Assembly (NCBI GenBank): GCA_012511995.1
Contig: JAAZFA010000334.1
Span: forward strand, 1 to 7,895
DNA from: Thermoproteota archaeon
GTDB taxonomy: Archaea > Thermoproteota > Bathyarchaeia > Bathyarchaeales > Bathycorpusculaceae
DNA: 7,895 nt
Direction: 5' to 3'
The position numbers and the translations under genes are program-made. Positions 1 to 5,515 of the stretch are shown here, one piece after another. Under the pieces are notes generated by a model. That model did no database searches. It worked only from the letters and a program-made list of their open reading frames with translations, and was not told where the DNA came from. Position 1 is the first letter of the stretch. Each line of letters opens with the position of its first letter.

Positions 1-158
1 CGGAAAAGATACTGCTGCTGGCCAATGGAGAAGGGAAGGCACAGGCATTAAGAGATGCCGTGTTGGGAGAAATCAATCCCCGGGTTCCCGCTTCTATTCT
101 GCAGCTGCATCATAACTGTACATTTATTGTGCATCAGGCTGCCGCAAAATACCTCTAA
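1..158 (+). CDS. nagB: Glucosamine-6-phosphate deaminase, C-terminal end (partial)
   Basis: The reading frame enters from the left edge (codons begin at base 3) and ends at TAA 156-158, leaving 51 residues. They read as the C-terminal end of the NagB family: an ILLLANGEGKAQAL strand and helix, then DAVLGEINPRVPAS and the closing LQLHHNCTFIVHQAAAKYL, which matches the family's LQ.H.....D.AAA ending. NagB is a cytosolic enzyme that converts glucosamine 6-phosphate to fructose 6-phosphate and ammonia, feeding amino-sugar carbon into glycolysis. The active-site region lies outside the window. One small departure is His where most relatives have Asp just before the final QAAA. A hairpin terminator follows 15 bases after the stop, so this looks like the last gene of its transcript. 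The family call is firm for so short a piece, though the 6-phosphogluconolactonase-like branch of the same fold cannot be fully excluded. Confidence 0.85.
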   Translation, partial: EKILLLANGEGKAQALRDAVLGEINPRVPASILQLHHNCTFIVHQAAAKYL

Positions 159-173
159 GAATTGTGTTTTCAG

Positions 174-210
174 ACAAACGTCCAGGTGAGAGCCTGGACG
201 TTTGTTGTTG
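174..210 (+). terminator. Rho-independent terminator after nagB
   Basis: A perfect 13-bp stem (ACAAACGTCCAGG at 174-186 pairing with 193-205) closes a 6-base loop TGAGAG. The 3' arm runs into a T-rich stretch (TTTGTTGTTG), although not a clean U-tract. Its position directly behind the nagB stop and before the next promoter supports a terminator role. Confidence 0.8.
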
Positions 211-258
211 GTGAACTGTCTTTGCCTGCTTAAAAACAGCGGTTATCCGGTGGAGATA

Positions 259-267
259 TGTTATAAT
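259..267 (+). promoter_or_regulatory. Extended -10 promoter for the SHOCT-domain gene
   Basis: TGTTATAAT at 259-267 is a perfect extended -10 (TGn plus TATAAT). No good -35 is seen 16-18 bases upstream, which is common for extended -10 promoters. It lies 57 bases before the ATG at 325, leaving a leader of about 50 bases. Confidence 0.6.
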
Positions 268-324
268 GAAGGTTGGAACTTCTAATCTGTTTTTACTAAA
301 CAAACCTTCGTTAGGAGGAGGGAC

Positions 325-687
325 ATGATGGGTAAAAGAATCAAAGTAAGACCGGGTAAAGGGCAGTCAATGCTAGTTTTTTTTGCCGGCTTGGTATTTT
401 GCTGCATTGGTCTTTTTATTGCCATTCCCACAGCCGGTTTGTTCGGCGTCTTTTGGACACTAATTGCTGTCGTGATAACTGTTGCTAATGGCATTAATGC
501 TTTTACCGACAAAGCAATAGTTTCACATGAGATTATCATTAACGATAGTGATAAGCAGTACAAAAGCAGTGCTGCACCAGAGGATTCAGAGCAACGCCTG
601 CAAGAAATACAAGCTTTATATGACAAAGGCTTAATCACTGCTGAAGAATACCGGCAAAAACGAAAAAATATTATTGATAGCATCTAG
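325..687 (+). CDS. Small membrane protein with C-terminal SHOCT domain
   Basis: A 120-residue protein. After a basic N-terminus (MMGKRIKVRPGKGQS) come two closely spaced hydrophobic helices, roughly residues 16-36 and 40-58, then a polar linker and a C-terminal SHOCT domain at about 88-120 (LQEIQALYDKGLITAEEYRQKRKNII). SHOCT is a short helical module found at the ends of many bacterial membrane or signalling proteins; it is thought to mediate oligomerisation or protein contacts and is not catalytic. The start has an excellent AGGAGGAGG site at 313-321; ATG 328 directly after ATG 325 could also serve. The gene is monocistronic, with its own extended -10 promoter upstream and a terminator hairpin directly after the TAG. 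The domain call is solid; the physiological role is unknown. Confidence 0.8.
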   Translation: MMGKRIKVRPGKGQSMLVFFAGLVFCCIGLFIAIPTAGLFGVFWTLIAVVITVANGINAFTDKAIVSHEIIINDSDKQYKSSAAPEDSEQRLQEIQALYDKGLITAEEYRQKRKNIIDSI

Positions 688-691
688 AGAG

Positions 692-717
692 AAAAGCAGC
701 TAAAGTAGCTGTTTTTT
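692..717 (+). terminator. Rho-independent terminator after the SHOCT gene
   Basis: CAGCTA (697-702), loop AAG, TAGCTG (706-711), flanked by AAAAG on the left and TTTTTT (712-717) on the right. The short stem followed by six T is the classic intrinsic terminator form, and it starts 5 bases after the stop codon. Confidence 0.8.
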
Positions 718-797
718 GATCTGAGGTGAAACTATCTCAACCCTGAAGTTTTTTACTCTCTGACGAAGTTTTCCCTTACTCTTGCAGTCTAAAATAG

Positions 798-825
798 TTT
801 AAGTTATTCTTAAGATTCCCTTAAG
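798..825 (+). promoter_or_regulatory. Three tandem YTTAAK half-sites, probable response-regulator box
   Basis: TTTAAG (798-803), CTTAAG (809-814) and CTTAAG (820-825) are direct repeats separated by exactly 5 bases, so the period is 11 bp, about one helical turn. The layout YTTAAK-N5-YTTAAK is that of the PmrA box, and 11-bp tandem repeats are general for OmpR/PhoB-family response regulators. The last half-site ends 27 bases before the -10 of the glycosyltransferase promoter, just upstream of where a -35 would sit. This fits an activator that compensates for the missing -35. The cognate regulator is not in the window. Confidence 0.55.
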
Positions 826-849
826 TGAGGAAGTTTAGCGGTGCTACTA

Positions 850-858
850 TGGTATAAT
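850..858 (+). promoter_or_regulatory. Extended -10 promoter for the GT51 gene
   Basis: TGGTATAAT at 850-858 is a perfect extended -10. The bases 17 upstream (830-835, GAAGTT) do not resemble TTGACA. Together with the half-site array ending at 825, this suggests an activator-assisted promoter. The start codon at 902 lies about 37 bases downstream of the predicted transcription start. Confidence 0.6.
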
Positions 859-901
859 CAGCAGCGAAAGCACTATTTCTGAGATTCGATGGGGGGAGCT
901 T

Positions 902-1567
902 ATGAAAAAGATACTATCTTTATTTTGTGTTTTACTGGTGATTATCATAGGTTTTAGTTACTATGTTTTGCAAACTACAGCTGAACATTATCATCTAGAC
1001 GCGGATCTGCCTAAACAGGTGGCTGCGGAGGTCGCTGATTATGTAACTTATGCAGAAATTCCCCAAGATCTTGTTAAGGCCGTGATTGCGGTGGAAGACC
1101 ATCGCTTTTTTAGTCATTCCGGAGTAGATTTAATGGGACTGGGCAGAGCACTAATTGTTAATCTAAAAAGAGGCCGCCTGACACAAGGTGGTAGTACGAT
1201 TACACAGCAGCTGGCTAAAAACCTCTTCCTTTCGCATGAACAGACATTAAGCAGAAAGGTTAAAGAGTTAATTTTAACTTTAGCCTTAGAAAGAAATTAC
1301 AGTAAGGAAGAAATACTGGAAATGTATTTAAATTATAGTTATTTTGGGGCAGGTGCATACGGGATCGCTGAGGCCAGTGAGAAATTTTTTGCCAAAGAGT
1401 TAAATCAGTTAACTATAGAGGAGTGCGCAATGTTGGCAGGCGTCTTAAAAGGCCCCAGTATTTACAATCCCGTTGAATTTCCAGAGCAGGCAGCAACCAG
1501 ACAAGCCATTGCCTTAAAGCTAATGCAGCAAAATGGCTATCTGGAGGAAACAGTGAGTCAGCAATAA
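902..1567 (+). CDS. Monofunctional peptidoglycan glycosyltransferase (GT51)
   Basis: This 221-residue protein polymerises lipid II into glycan strands on the outer face of the membrane. Residues 1-23 form one N-terminal membrane anchor (MKK then a hydrophobic run). The GT51 motifs follow in order: VEDHRFFSHSG at about 64-74 with catalytic Glu65, GGSTITQQLAKNLFL at 96-110 (lipid II and metal binding region), RKVKE at 118-122 with the second conserved Glu, and KEEILEMYLN at 135-144. It stops after the helix that normally leads into the transpeptidase domain, so it is a stand-alone glycosyltransferase and not a cut-off class A PBP. The Shine-Dalgarno site is GGGGGGAG just before ATG 902. The promoter has an extended -10 plus a probable response-regulator site, which points to envelope-stress or antibiotic control by inference. 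It resembles MtgA/SgtB proteins; the exact ortholog name is uncertain. Confidence 0.92.
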   Translation: MKKILSLFCVLLVIIIGFSYYVLQTTAEHYHLDADLPKQVAAEVADYVTYAEIPQDLVKAVIAVEDHRFFSHSGVDLMGLGRALIVNLKRGRLTQGGSTITQQLAKNLFLSHEQTLSRKVKELILTLALERNYSKEEILEMYLNYSYFGAGAYGIAEASEKFFAKELNQLTIEECAMLAGVLKGPSIYNPVEFPEQAATRQAIALKLMQQNGYLEETVSQQ

Positions 1568-1681
1568 AGTAAGCAAGAAGATTAATACAACTAGATCAGG
1601 GCAACCGCATAAAAAAGGGCAGATGTAATGTAAAGAGAATATATATTACGATTAGCGAAACTATTTTAGGGGGTAGATGTT

Positions 1682-2353
1682 GTGAAGTTTGTTATTGAAG
1701 GGGATTACCCTGTACTCCGCTGCACTCTAAACAAAGGCGAAACGATCACAACCAGTGCCGGTTCCATGTCTTGGATGAGTGATGGGTTTAAACTGTCAAC
1801 GACAACCGGTGGCCTTATGAAGGGGCTAGCCCGGGCTTTTTCCGGTGAAAGCATGTTTATGAATTATTACACGTCACAGCAAGACAACCAAGAAATTGTC
1901 TTTGCCTCATCTTTGCCGGGCAGTATTGTCCCTGTATCAATGCAGGGTCAGACTATTTTGGCACAAAAAACAGCATATCTGGCCTCTACTGAAGGCGTTA
2001 AATTTGAAACGGCCTTTACAAGGCGTTTTTCGGCCGGCTTACTGGGAGGGGAAGGTTTTATTCTGCAGAAGTTTTCCGGACAGGGTGACTTATTTTTAGA
2101 AGCAGATGGCTCACTCATTGAATACAATCTCCAGCAAGGAGAAACGCTGTTGGTGGATCAGGGTCATGTTTTTATGTTTGACGAGTCTGTACGTTATGAG
2201 ATTGAAACTGTTAAGGGTATGAAAAATAAGTTTTTCGGTGGGGAAGGACTATTTTTAGTGAAATTAACCGGTCCCGGCAAAGTAATGCTGCAATCAATGC
2301 CCGTCGCCAATCTGGCACAAAAAATTATCCCCTTTGTTCCCACTAGCTCTTAA
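1682..2353 (+). CDS. AIM24 / TIGR00266-family protein
   Basis: A 223-residue protein of the TIGR00266/AIM24 family, which folds as a repeated beta-sheet barrel related to the tubby C-terminal fold and is of unknown biochemical function. Family features are the opening FVIEGDYPVLRCTLNKGETI, the AGSMSWMSDG block at about 27-36, GGEGFILQKFSGQGDLFLEADG at about 122-143, and the second-half GGEGLFLVKLTGPGKVMLQSMP at about 186-207. No signal peptide or membrane span is apparent. The start is GTG 1682, preceded by TTAGGGGG at 1666-1673 with 8 bases of spacing; an ATG at 1677 is out of frame. It is 114 bases from the glycosyltransferase gene with no terminator visible between them, so partial co-transcription is possible. 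The family call is strong; no function should be claimed. Confidence 0.9.
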   Translation: MKFVIEGDYPVLRCTLNKGETITTSAGSMSWMSDGFKLSTTTGGLMKGLARAFSGESMFMNYYTSQQDNQEIVFASSLPGSIVPVSMQGQTILAQKTAYLASTEGVKFETAFTRRFSAGLLGGEGFILQKFSGQGDLFLEADGSLIEYNLQQGETLLVDQGHVFMFDESVRYEIETVKGMKNKFFGGEGLFLVKLTGPGKVMLQSMPVANLAQKIIPFVPTSS

Positions 2354-2419
2354 AAAACAGACAACAGGATCAAATACGTAAGCTTTTTGACAAGATCATT
2401 TTCGGAAAAAATTAATTAG

Positions 2420-2581
2420 CCTCTTACAGCTTCACCTATCCTTTTGGCTTATCTAAATGCACTGATTTATGAAATCAGTGAGGAAATTAAAGCAGTTTCG
2501 TACGAAGAAACGGAACCTTATCAGTTGATGCGAAGTTTTATCAATAATAGACAGAAGATCTTAAAAATATTGCTGGAATAG
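2420..2581 (+). pseudogene. Possible coding remnant, 54 codons, no family recognised
   Basis: After an in-frame TAG at 2417 the frame stays open to TAG 2579-2581. It encodes a protein-like, amphipathic, Glu/Lys-rich peptide that includes LLAYLNALIYEISEEIKAV and ends in QKILKILLE. There is no ATG near its beginning; the only early candidate is TTG 2444, which has no Shine-Dalgarno site. The composition looks more like real helical protein than random frame, so it may be the C-terminal end of a decayed gene. No family is recognised and chance is a real alternative. Confidence 0.25.
2460..2480. repeat. Perfect 9-bp inverted repeat
   Basis: CACTGATTT (2460-2468) and AAATCAGTG (2472-2480) flank a 3-base loop ATG. 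There is no T-tract after the right arm, so it is not a standard terminator on this strand. It could be an operator or a chance hairpin; it lies inside the possible coding remnant. Confidence 0.5.
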
Positions 2582-2700
2582 TTACGAAATGATAACGAAT
2601 ATAGGGACATTGGTACTGCAAGTAGGTATTACTTCACTTGGATGCTCTCGACTAGCTGCTTTAGATTAGCTAGGTTGCAGAATTTATTAAAAATAAGGTA

Positions 2701-2729
2701 TTGACATTTGTACGTATATACATTATTAT
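2701..2729 (+). promoter_or_regulatory. Strong sigma-A promoter of the GntR gene
   Basis: TTGACA (2701-2706), a 17-base spacer, and TATTAT (2724-2729). The -35 is a perfect consensus, the -10 matches at five of six positions, and the spacing is ideal. The transcription start should be near 2736, giving a leader of about 43 bases before ATG 2779. The operator-like sequence lies wholly within the spacer, a position that would block RNA polymerase, so autorepression is likely. Confidence 0.8.
2709..2722. promoter_or_regulatory. GntR/HutC-type operator in the regulator promoter
   Basis: TGTACGTATATACA contains GTATATAC (2714-2721), which fits the GT-N-TA-N-AC consensus known for the HutC subfamily of GntR regulators. 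It differs at one of 14 bases from the right arm of the inverted repeat at 5516-5555 (TGTACGTTTATACA). The match between two distant sites around the same regulator supports a shared operator. Confidence 0.7.
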
Positions 2730-2778
2730 GAAATTGCAAACAGAGTGAAAAATTAAATAAAACAAAGGGTGTCAGATA

Positions 2779-3516
2779 ATGATAAATTATCACATCGACA
2801 AATATAGTAAAGTTCCACTTTACCATCAGCTGATTGAAAATATCCTTGAGAGTATCAGGCTTGGCAAGTTGAAACCTGGAGACTTTTTGCCTCCAGAGGA
2901 AGAAATCTGCCAGCTGACGGGTACTAGCAGAGGTACAGTGCGACAAGCTATTAACAGTTTGGTTGATAAAGGTCATGTGATCAGGGAAAGAGGTAAAGGT
3001 ACTCAAATAAAACCTCCAACGCTTAACCACGACTTAGTAGGAGATTTTAGTTTTGCCAATGGTATAAAAAAAATTGGTTTAGTACCAAGCACAAAAGTGT
3101 TAAGCACAGAAGTAATTCCAGGCAGAAATGGTGTAACAGGCAGGTTAGCCCTCGCCAAAAAAGAGATGGTCTTTAAAATGAAAAGAATCCGTTGCGCTGA
3201 TAATGAACCGTGGCTTTACGAAACTACTTATATTTCCGAAGAGAAATTTCCAGGAATACACGAATTCGATTTCGAAGCTAACTTATTAATTGATATTCTT
3301 GCAAAGGAATATGCTTGTGTTTTGTCAAAAATCAATGCATTTGTCGAGCCTACAATAACTGATGAAAAATATGCTGAATTGTTAGGAGTTAAGGAGGGAA
3401 TTCCGGCCTTGGTCATTGATCGAGTGATGTATGATGAAGCAGGAAGGCCTGTTGTTTATAGTCATGCGTATATTAGAGGAGATCGGTGTCGCTACTATTT
3501 TAATATCTCCAGGTAA
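2779..3516 (+). CDS. GntR-family regulator, HutC/UTRA type
   Basis: A 245-residue DNA-binding regulator. Residues about 11-76 form the GntR winged helix: VPLYHQLIENILESI..GKLKPGDFLPPEEEI, then the helix-turn-helix EICQLTGTSRGTVRQAINSLVDKG and the wing HVIRERGKGT. Residues about 95-243 form a UTRA effector-binding domain of the HutC fold, with the typical LYETTYISEEKFPGI segment and the closing PVVYSHAYIRGDRCRYYF. UTRA domains bind small ligands such as sugar phosphates, amino acids or catabolic intermediates, and ligand binding usually releases DNA. ATG 2779 follows AAAGGG at 2765-2770. Operator copies lie in its own promoter, before the corrinoid-protein gene and before the MtrH-type gene, so it is likely the local regulator of the methyl-transfer cassette, and its ligand is probably the substrate or a product. 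The family call is firm; the target set is inferred. Confidence 0.93.
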   Translation: MINYHIDKYSKVPLYHQLIENILESIRLGKLKPGDFLPPEEEICQLTGTSRGTVRQAINSLVDKGHVIRERGKGTQIKPPTLNHDLVGDFSFANGIKKIGLVPSTKVLSTEVIPGRNGVTGRLALAKKEMVFKMKRIRCADNEPWLYETTYISEEKFPGIHEFDFEANLLIDILAKEYACVLSKINAFVEPTITDEKYAELLGVKEGIPALVIDRVMYDEAGRPVVYSHAYIRGDRCRYYFNISR

Positions 3517-3523
3517 ATTAGAG

Positions 3524-3557
3524 TAATAACATGTGCAGCAAGTATCACATGTTATTA
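3524..3557. terminator. Hairpin after the GntR gene, probable terminator
   Basis: TAATAACATGTG (3524-3535) pairs perfectly over 12 bp with 3546-3557 across a 10-base loop CAGCAAGTAT. It begins 7 bases after the regulator's stop. The stem is AT-rich and the following TT is short, so termination may be partial; the near-symmetrical arms could act in either direction. Confidence 0.55.
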
Positions 3558-3564
3558 ATTAAAA

Positions 3565-3581
3565 TGTATAAATGTCTAAAC
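3565..3581. promoter_or_regulatory. GntR/HutC-type operator before the corrinoid-protein gene
   Basis: TGTATAAATGTCTA at 3565-3578 matches the reverse complement of the operator arm TGTACGTTTATACA at 11 of 14 positions. The overlapping GTCTAAAC (3574-3581) is itself an exact GT-N-TA-N-AC core. It lies about 110 bases before the corrinoid-protein start. No strong promoter can be placed next to it: TTGAGG at 3611 with TAGGTA at 3635 is the best weak pair. Confidence 0.5.
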
Positions 3582-3598
3582 AAATAAACAAATAAACA
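3577..3598 (+). repeat. 8-bp tandem repeat TAAACAAA, about 2.75 copies
   Basis: TAAACAAA occurs at 3577-3584 and 3585-3592, followed by TAAACA at 3593-3598. It is an A-rich short repeat that overlaps the operator core on its left. It may be only a low-complexity, UP-element-like leader. The copy number could vary by slippage. Confidence 0.7.
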
Positions 3599-3620
3599 TT
3601 GCCGTTATTCTTGAGGTTAA

Positions 3621-3648
3621 TTAGCTTTTAATCCTAGGTAAAAGCTAA
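3621..3648. repeat. Leader hairpin before the corrinoid-protein gene
   Basis: TTAGCTTTT (3621-3629) pairs with AAAAGCTAA (3640-3648), with one further A-T pair inside. The loop is centred on the palindrome CCTAGG. It ends 42 bases before the ATG. No T-tract follows on the plus strand. It may be a stability or regulatory hairpin in the leader, and it does not resemble a cobalamin riboswitch, which would be much larger. Confidence 0.45.
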
Positions 3649-3690
3649 ATAATCATAGCAAGTTAATAGTTAAAGGAGGAAAAACGTTAA

Positions 3691-4349
3691 ATGAGTCAAG
3701 CTTATGATTTACAGCCACTGATAGAAGCAGTGGTGGATGGAGAGGTCGAAGAGGCGATTGAATTGGTTTCTAAAGCTCTGGACAATGGTGTAGGAGCGCA
3801 AAAACTGGTCGAACAAGGATTGGTAGAAGGCATGAAAATAGTGTCTGATAAATATGACGCTAAAGAATATTTTGTGCCAGATTTAGCAGCTGCTGCAGAT
3901 GCAATGAACGAAGCATTAGAGATGCTTAAGCCGCTGCTAGAAGCAAATACAGAAGATAGCAAAGGAACAATTGTTATTGGTGTTGTGCAAGATTGCAGTC
4001 AAGAGGTAGGCAAGAACATCGTATCTGCAATGCTGAGCGGTGCTGGGTTTGATGTGTATGATTTGGGGATAAATGTATCGCCACAAGATTTTGTTGATAA
4101 GGCTTAAGAAGTAGATGCAAACATTATTGCTATGGGTTCACCTATGCTGCAAACAGTGAAATACTTTACTGATACTCACGAATTACTTATTAGTGAAGGA
4201 ATGCGCGAAAAGGTTAAACTGCTCATCGGATCATCGGAGGTGCTTCAACAAACAAAGATACAGTTGCCAAAACAGGAGTGGATGCCTGGGCTAAAGACGG
4301 CAGAGAAGCTATCGAAGTCAGTCTTGAATTGATGAAAGGTTTAAAATAG
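3691..4349 (+). pseudogene. Rossmann corrinoid-binding methyltransferase protein, broken by stop and frameshift
   Basis: This gene encodes a corrinoid protein of the MtaC/MtbC type, which carries methylcobamide between methyltransferases. An N-terminal helical cap (about residues 5-88, LIEAVVDGEVEEAIEL to PLLEAN) precedes a B12-binding Rossmann domain (IVIGVVQ, then VGKNIVSAMLSGAGFDVYDLGINVSPQDF). The frame meets TAA at 4105-4107 after 138 residues, exactly where relatives read on (FVDKA-stop-EVDANIIAMGSPMLQTV). A second lesion is an exact tandem copy of TCATCGGA (4223-4230, 4231-4238). Deleting one copy joins LLIG to GASTNKDTVAKTGVDAWAKD and reaches TAG 4347-4349, giving 216 residues, the usual family length. 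The lower-axial motif DxHxxG reads C102-S-Q104-E-V-G107. ATG 3691 follows AAAGGAGGA at 3672-3680. The final stop overlaps the ribosome site of the next gene, as in an intact operon. Sequencing error is the main alternative to a true pseudogene. Confidence 0.88.
4223..4238 (+). repeat. 8-bp tandem duplication causing a frameshift
   Basis: TCATCGGA is present twice with no gap (4223-4230 and 4231-4238) inside the corrinoid-protein gene. Removing either copy restores the ancestral frame and the typical LLIGGA end of a B12-domain strand. It is a slipped-strand-type mutation that could in principle revert. Confidence 0.9.
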
Positions 4350-4361
4350 GAGGAGGATAAA

Positions 4362-5501
4362 ATGAAGTCTACAGAACGAATTGATCAGTTGGCTCTTCAA
4401 CTTAAAGAAAATGTCCGCAATTCAGGCGAATATCTGACGCCCTTAGAGCGTTTTAATTGTGTTAACGTCGCAAATGCAAAGCCAGATAGGCTTATGGCAT
4501 GGGCTTTTTATAGGGAGTACCCACGTTATCTGGTTAATTACACCGTTAAAGAAATAGAAACAGACCATTTAAAAGAGTGTGAAAACGTCCTAGCAGGATT
4601 GGTTGAGTTTGGCTATGATACAATTTGGACCAATGTAGATTTATACTCCATTACCCCAGAAATATTAGGCAGTACAGTTGACATGAAAGAAGACGCAGTT
4701 AGTGTCCCGCAGGAGGGTGTAATTAAAAAACCCGAAGATTTAAAACATCTTAAAGATGTTGATCCTGAAACTGATGGCCGATTACATGTTGTCTTGGATA
4801 CTGTAGCGTTATTAAGAGAAAAAATCGGCGATATTTATCCAGTAATTGGTCACTTAAGTGGTCCCGTTTCTTTGGCATCCTCGTTGCGCGGCGCTACAAA
4901 GTTTGTTATTGATATCAAGAAAAGACCAGAATTTGTTGCGGAGCTATTAGATTATTGTGCCGATCAAACCATTCGTATCGGCAAAGCGCTTTTGGACAGA
5001 GGCGCAATTGGTATCAGTCTGGCTGATGCAACAGGTTCACCTTCAATGTGCAGCAGTCAACAATATACAGAGCTATTTTTGCCAGCGTATAAAAAAATCC
5101 AAAAAGCTTTAGCTCATTTGACACCCCCAGGCGTGAGATGGCACTCCCAATCTGGCATAGACGAATTAACGGAAATAGAACGCTTTGTCAGAGAATCTTG
5201 TGAGGCTGGAAACACAGTTTTCCATGTGGCTACTCCTTGGTCTTTAAAACTTGATATCCGCGGCATACTTGAAATTTTGAAAGAGTATGGTGCATGTTTA
5301 TGGTTTGGTATTGCCCCGGCAGCCTTTTCGCAGCTAACACCTGCTGAAATGGATAGTTTAGTCAAAGAGTATATTGAGAAATATGCTAAAGGTTATGAAG
5401 GTCAATTTTTAATGGGTCCCAACATGCTGAACGATACCAGTAAACCAGAATTGGTCAAGGCTTGGATGAATGCCATGAGGACTTACGGAAAAGTAGAGTA
5501 A
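4362..5501 (+). CDS. UroD-type methyltransferase (MtaA/CmuA superfamily), zinc site atypical
   Basis: A 379-residue TIM-barrel protein of the uroporphyrinogen-decarboxylase superfamily, in the branch used for corrinoid methyl transfer and not for haem synthesis. Landmarks are LTPLERFNCVNVANAKPDR near 25-43, the IKKPEDLKHLKDVDPETDGRL block near 124-144, VIGHLSGPVSLASSLRGA near 160-178, and a substrate-side helix ending in DRGAIGISLADATGSPS. MtaA-type enzymes bind zinc with HxC and a distal Cys. Here the HxC site reads His261-Ser-Gln263, and the distal GC site reads GPNML around 352-356, so both thiols are absent. It starts at ATG 4362 after AGGAGGAGGAT, 12 bases behind the stop of the broken corrinoid gene, so the two are co-transcribed. 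It probably methylates the corrinoid from an unknown donor, as UroD-type methyltransferase I proteins do. The superfamily is certain; the substrate is not known. Confidence 0.88.
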   Translation: MKSTERIDQLALQLKENVRNSGEYLTPLERFNCVNVANAKPDRLMAWAFYREYPRYLVNYTVKEIETDHLKECENVLAGLVEFGYDTIWTNVDLYSITPEILGSTVDMKEDAVSVPQEGVIKKPEDLKHLKDVDPETDGRLHVVLDTVALLREKIGDIYPVIGHLSGPVSLASSLRGATKFVIDIKKRPEFVAELLDYCADQTIRIGKALLDRGAIGISLADATGSPSMCSSQQYTELFLPAYKKIQKALAHLTPPGVRWHSQSGIDELTEIERFVRESCEAGNTVFHVATPWSLKLDIRGILEILKEYGACLWFGIAPAAFSQLTPAEMDSLVKEYIEKYAKGYEGQFLMGPNMLNDTSKPELVKAWMNAMRTYGKVE

Positions 5502-5515
5502 AAGCTAATTTATAA

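Larger units (their letters stand above)
2354..2778. other. Long intergenic region before the GntR regulator
   Basis: These 425 bases hold no convincing complete gene. The first 65 are AT-rich with no clear terminator. A 54-codon open stretch (2420-2581) may be a coding remnant. A 9-bp hairpin lies at 2460-2480. Positions 2615-2680 contain nested short inverted repeats: CTGCAA at 2616-2621 with TTGCAG at 2675-2680, enclosing CTAGCT at 2652-2657 with AGCTAG at 2668-2673. They could be the remains of a terminator or a weak RNA structure. The regulator promoter with its operator occupies 2701-2729. A minus-strand open frame at 2629-3030 lies across the start of the regulator and has no family resemblance. 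Confidence 0.6.

Noticed and set aside
282..683. Minus-strand open frame of 133 residues opposite the SHOCT gene
   Set aside because: It is antisense to a clear gene with promoter, ribosome site and terminator; no independent signals.
2629..3030. Minus-strand open frame of 133 residues
   Set aside because: It overlaps the start of the GntR gene in antisense, has no recognisable domain or ribosome site, and its composition looks like a shadow.
3577..3598. CRISPR-like or direct-repeat array
   Set aside because: It is an 8-bp A-rich tandem repeat with under three copies and no spacers.
3524..3690. Cobalamin riboswitch before the corrinoid gene
   Set aside because: The leader is only about 170 bases and AT-rich, with simple hairpins. 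I see no B12-box-like conserved core or multi-helix layout.
4105..4107. Stop codon recoding in the corrinoid gene (pyrrolysine or selenocysteine)
   Set aside because: The codon is TAA, not TAG or TGA, and the frameshift further on would still break the protein.
4132..4332. Separate small gene starting with MGSPMLQTV
   Set aside because: It is the continuation of the corrinoid-protein frame after the internal TAA, has no ribosome site, and its last 30 or so residues are out of the ancestral frame.
4362..5501. Haem-pathway uroporphyrinogen decarboxylase (hemE)
   Set aside because: The N-terminal substrate-binding arginine motif of HemE is missing, and the neighbours are corrinoid and MtrH-type genes with no haem genes.
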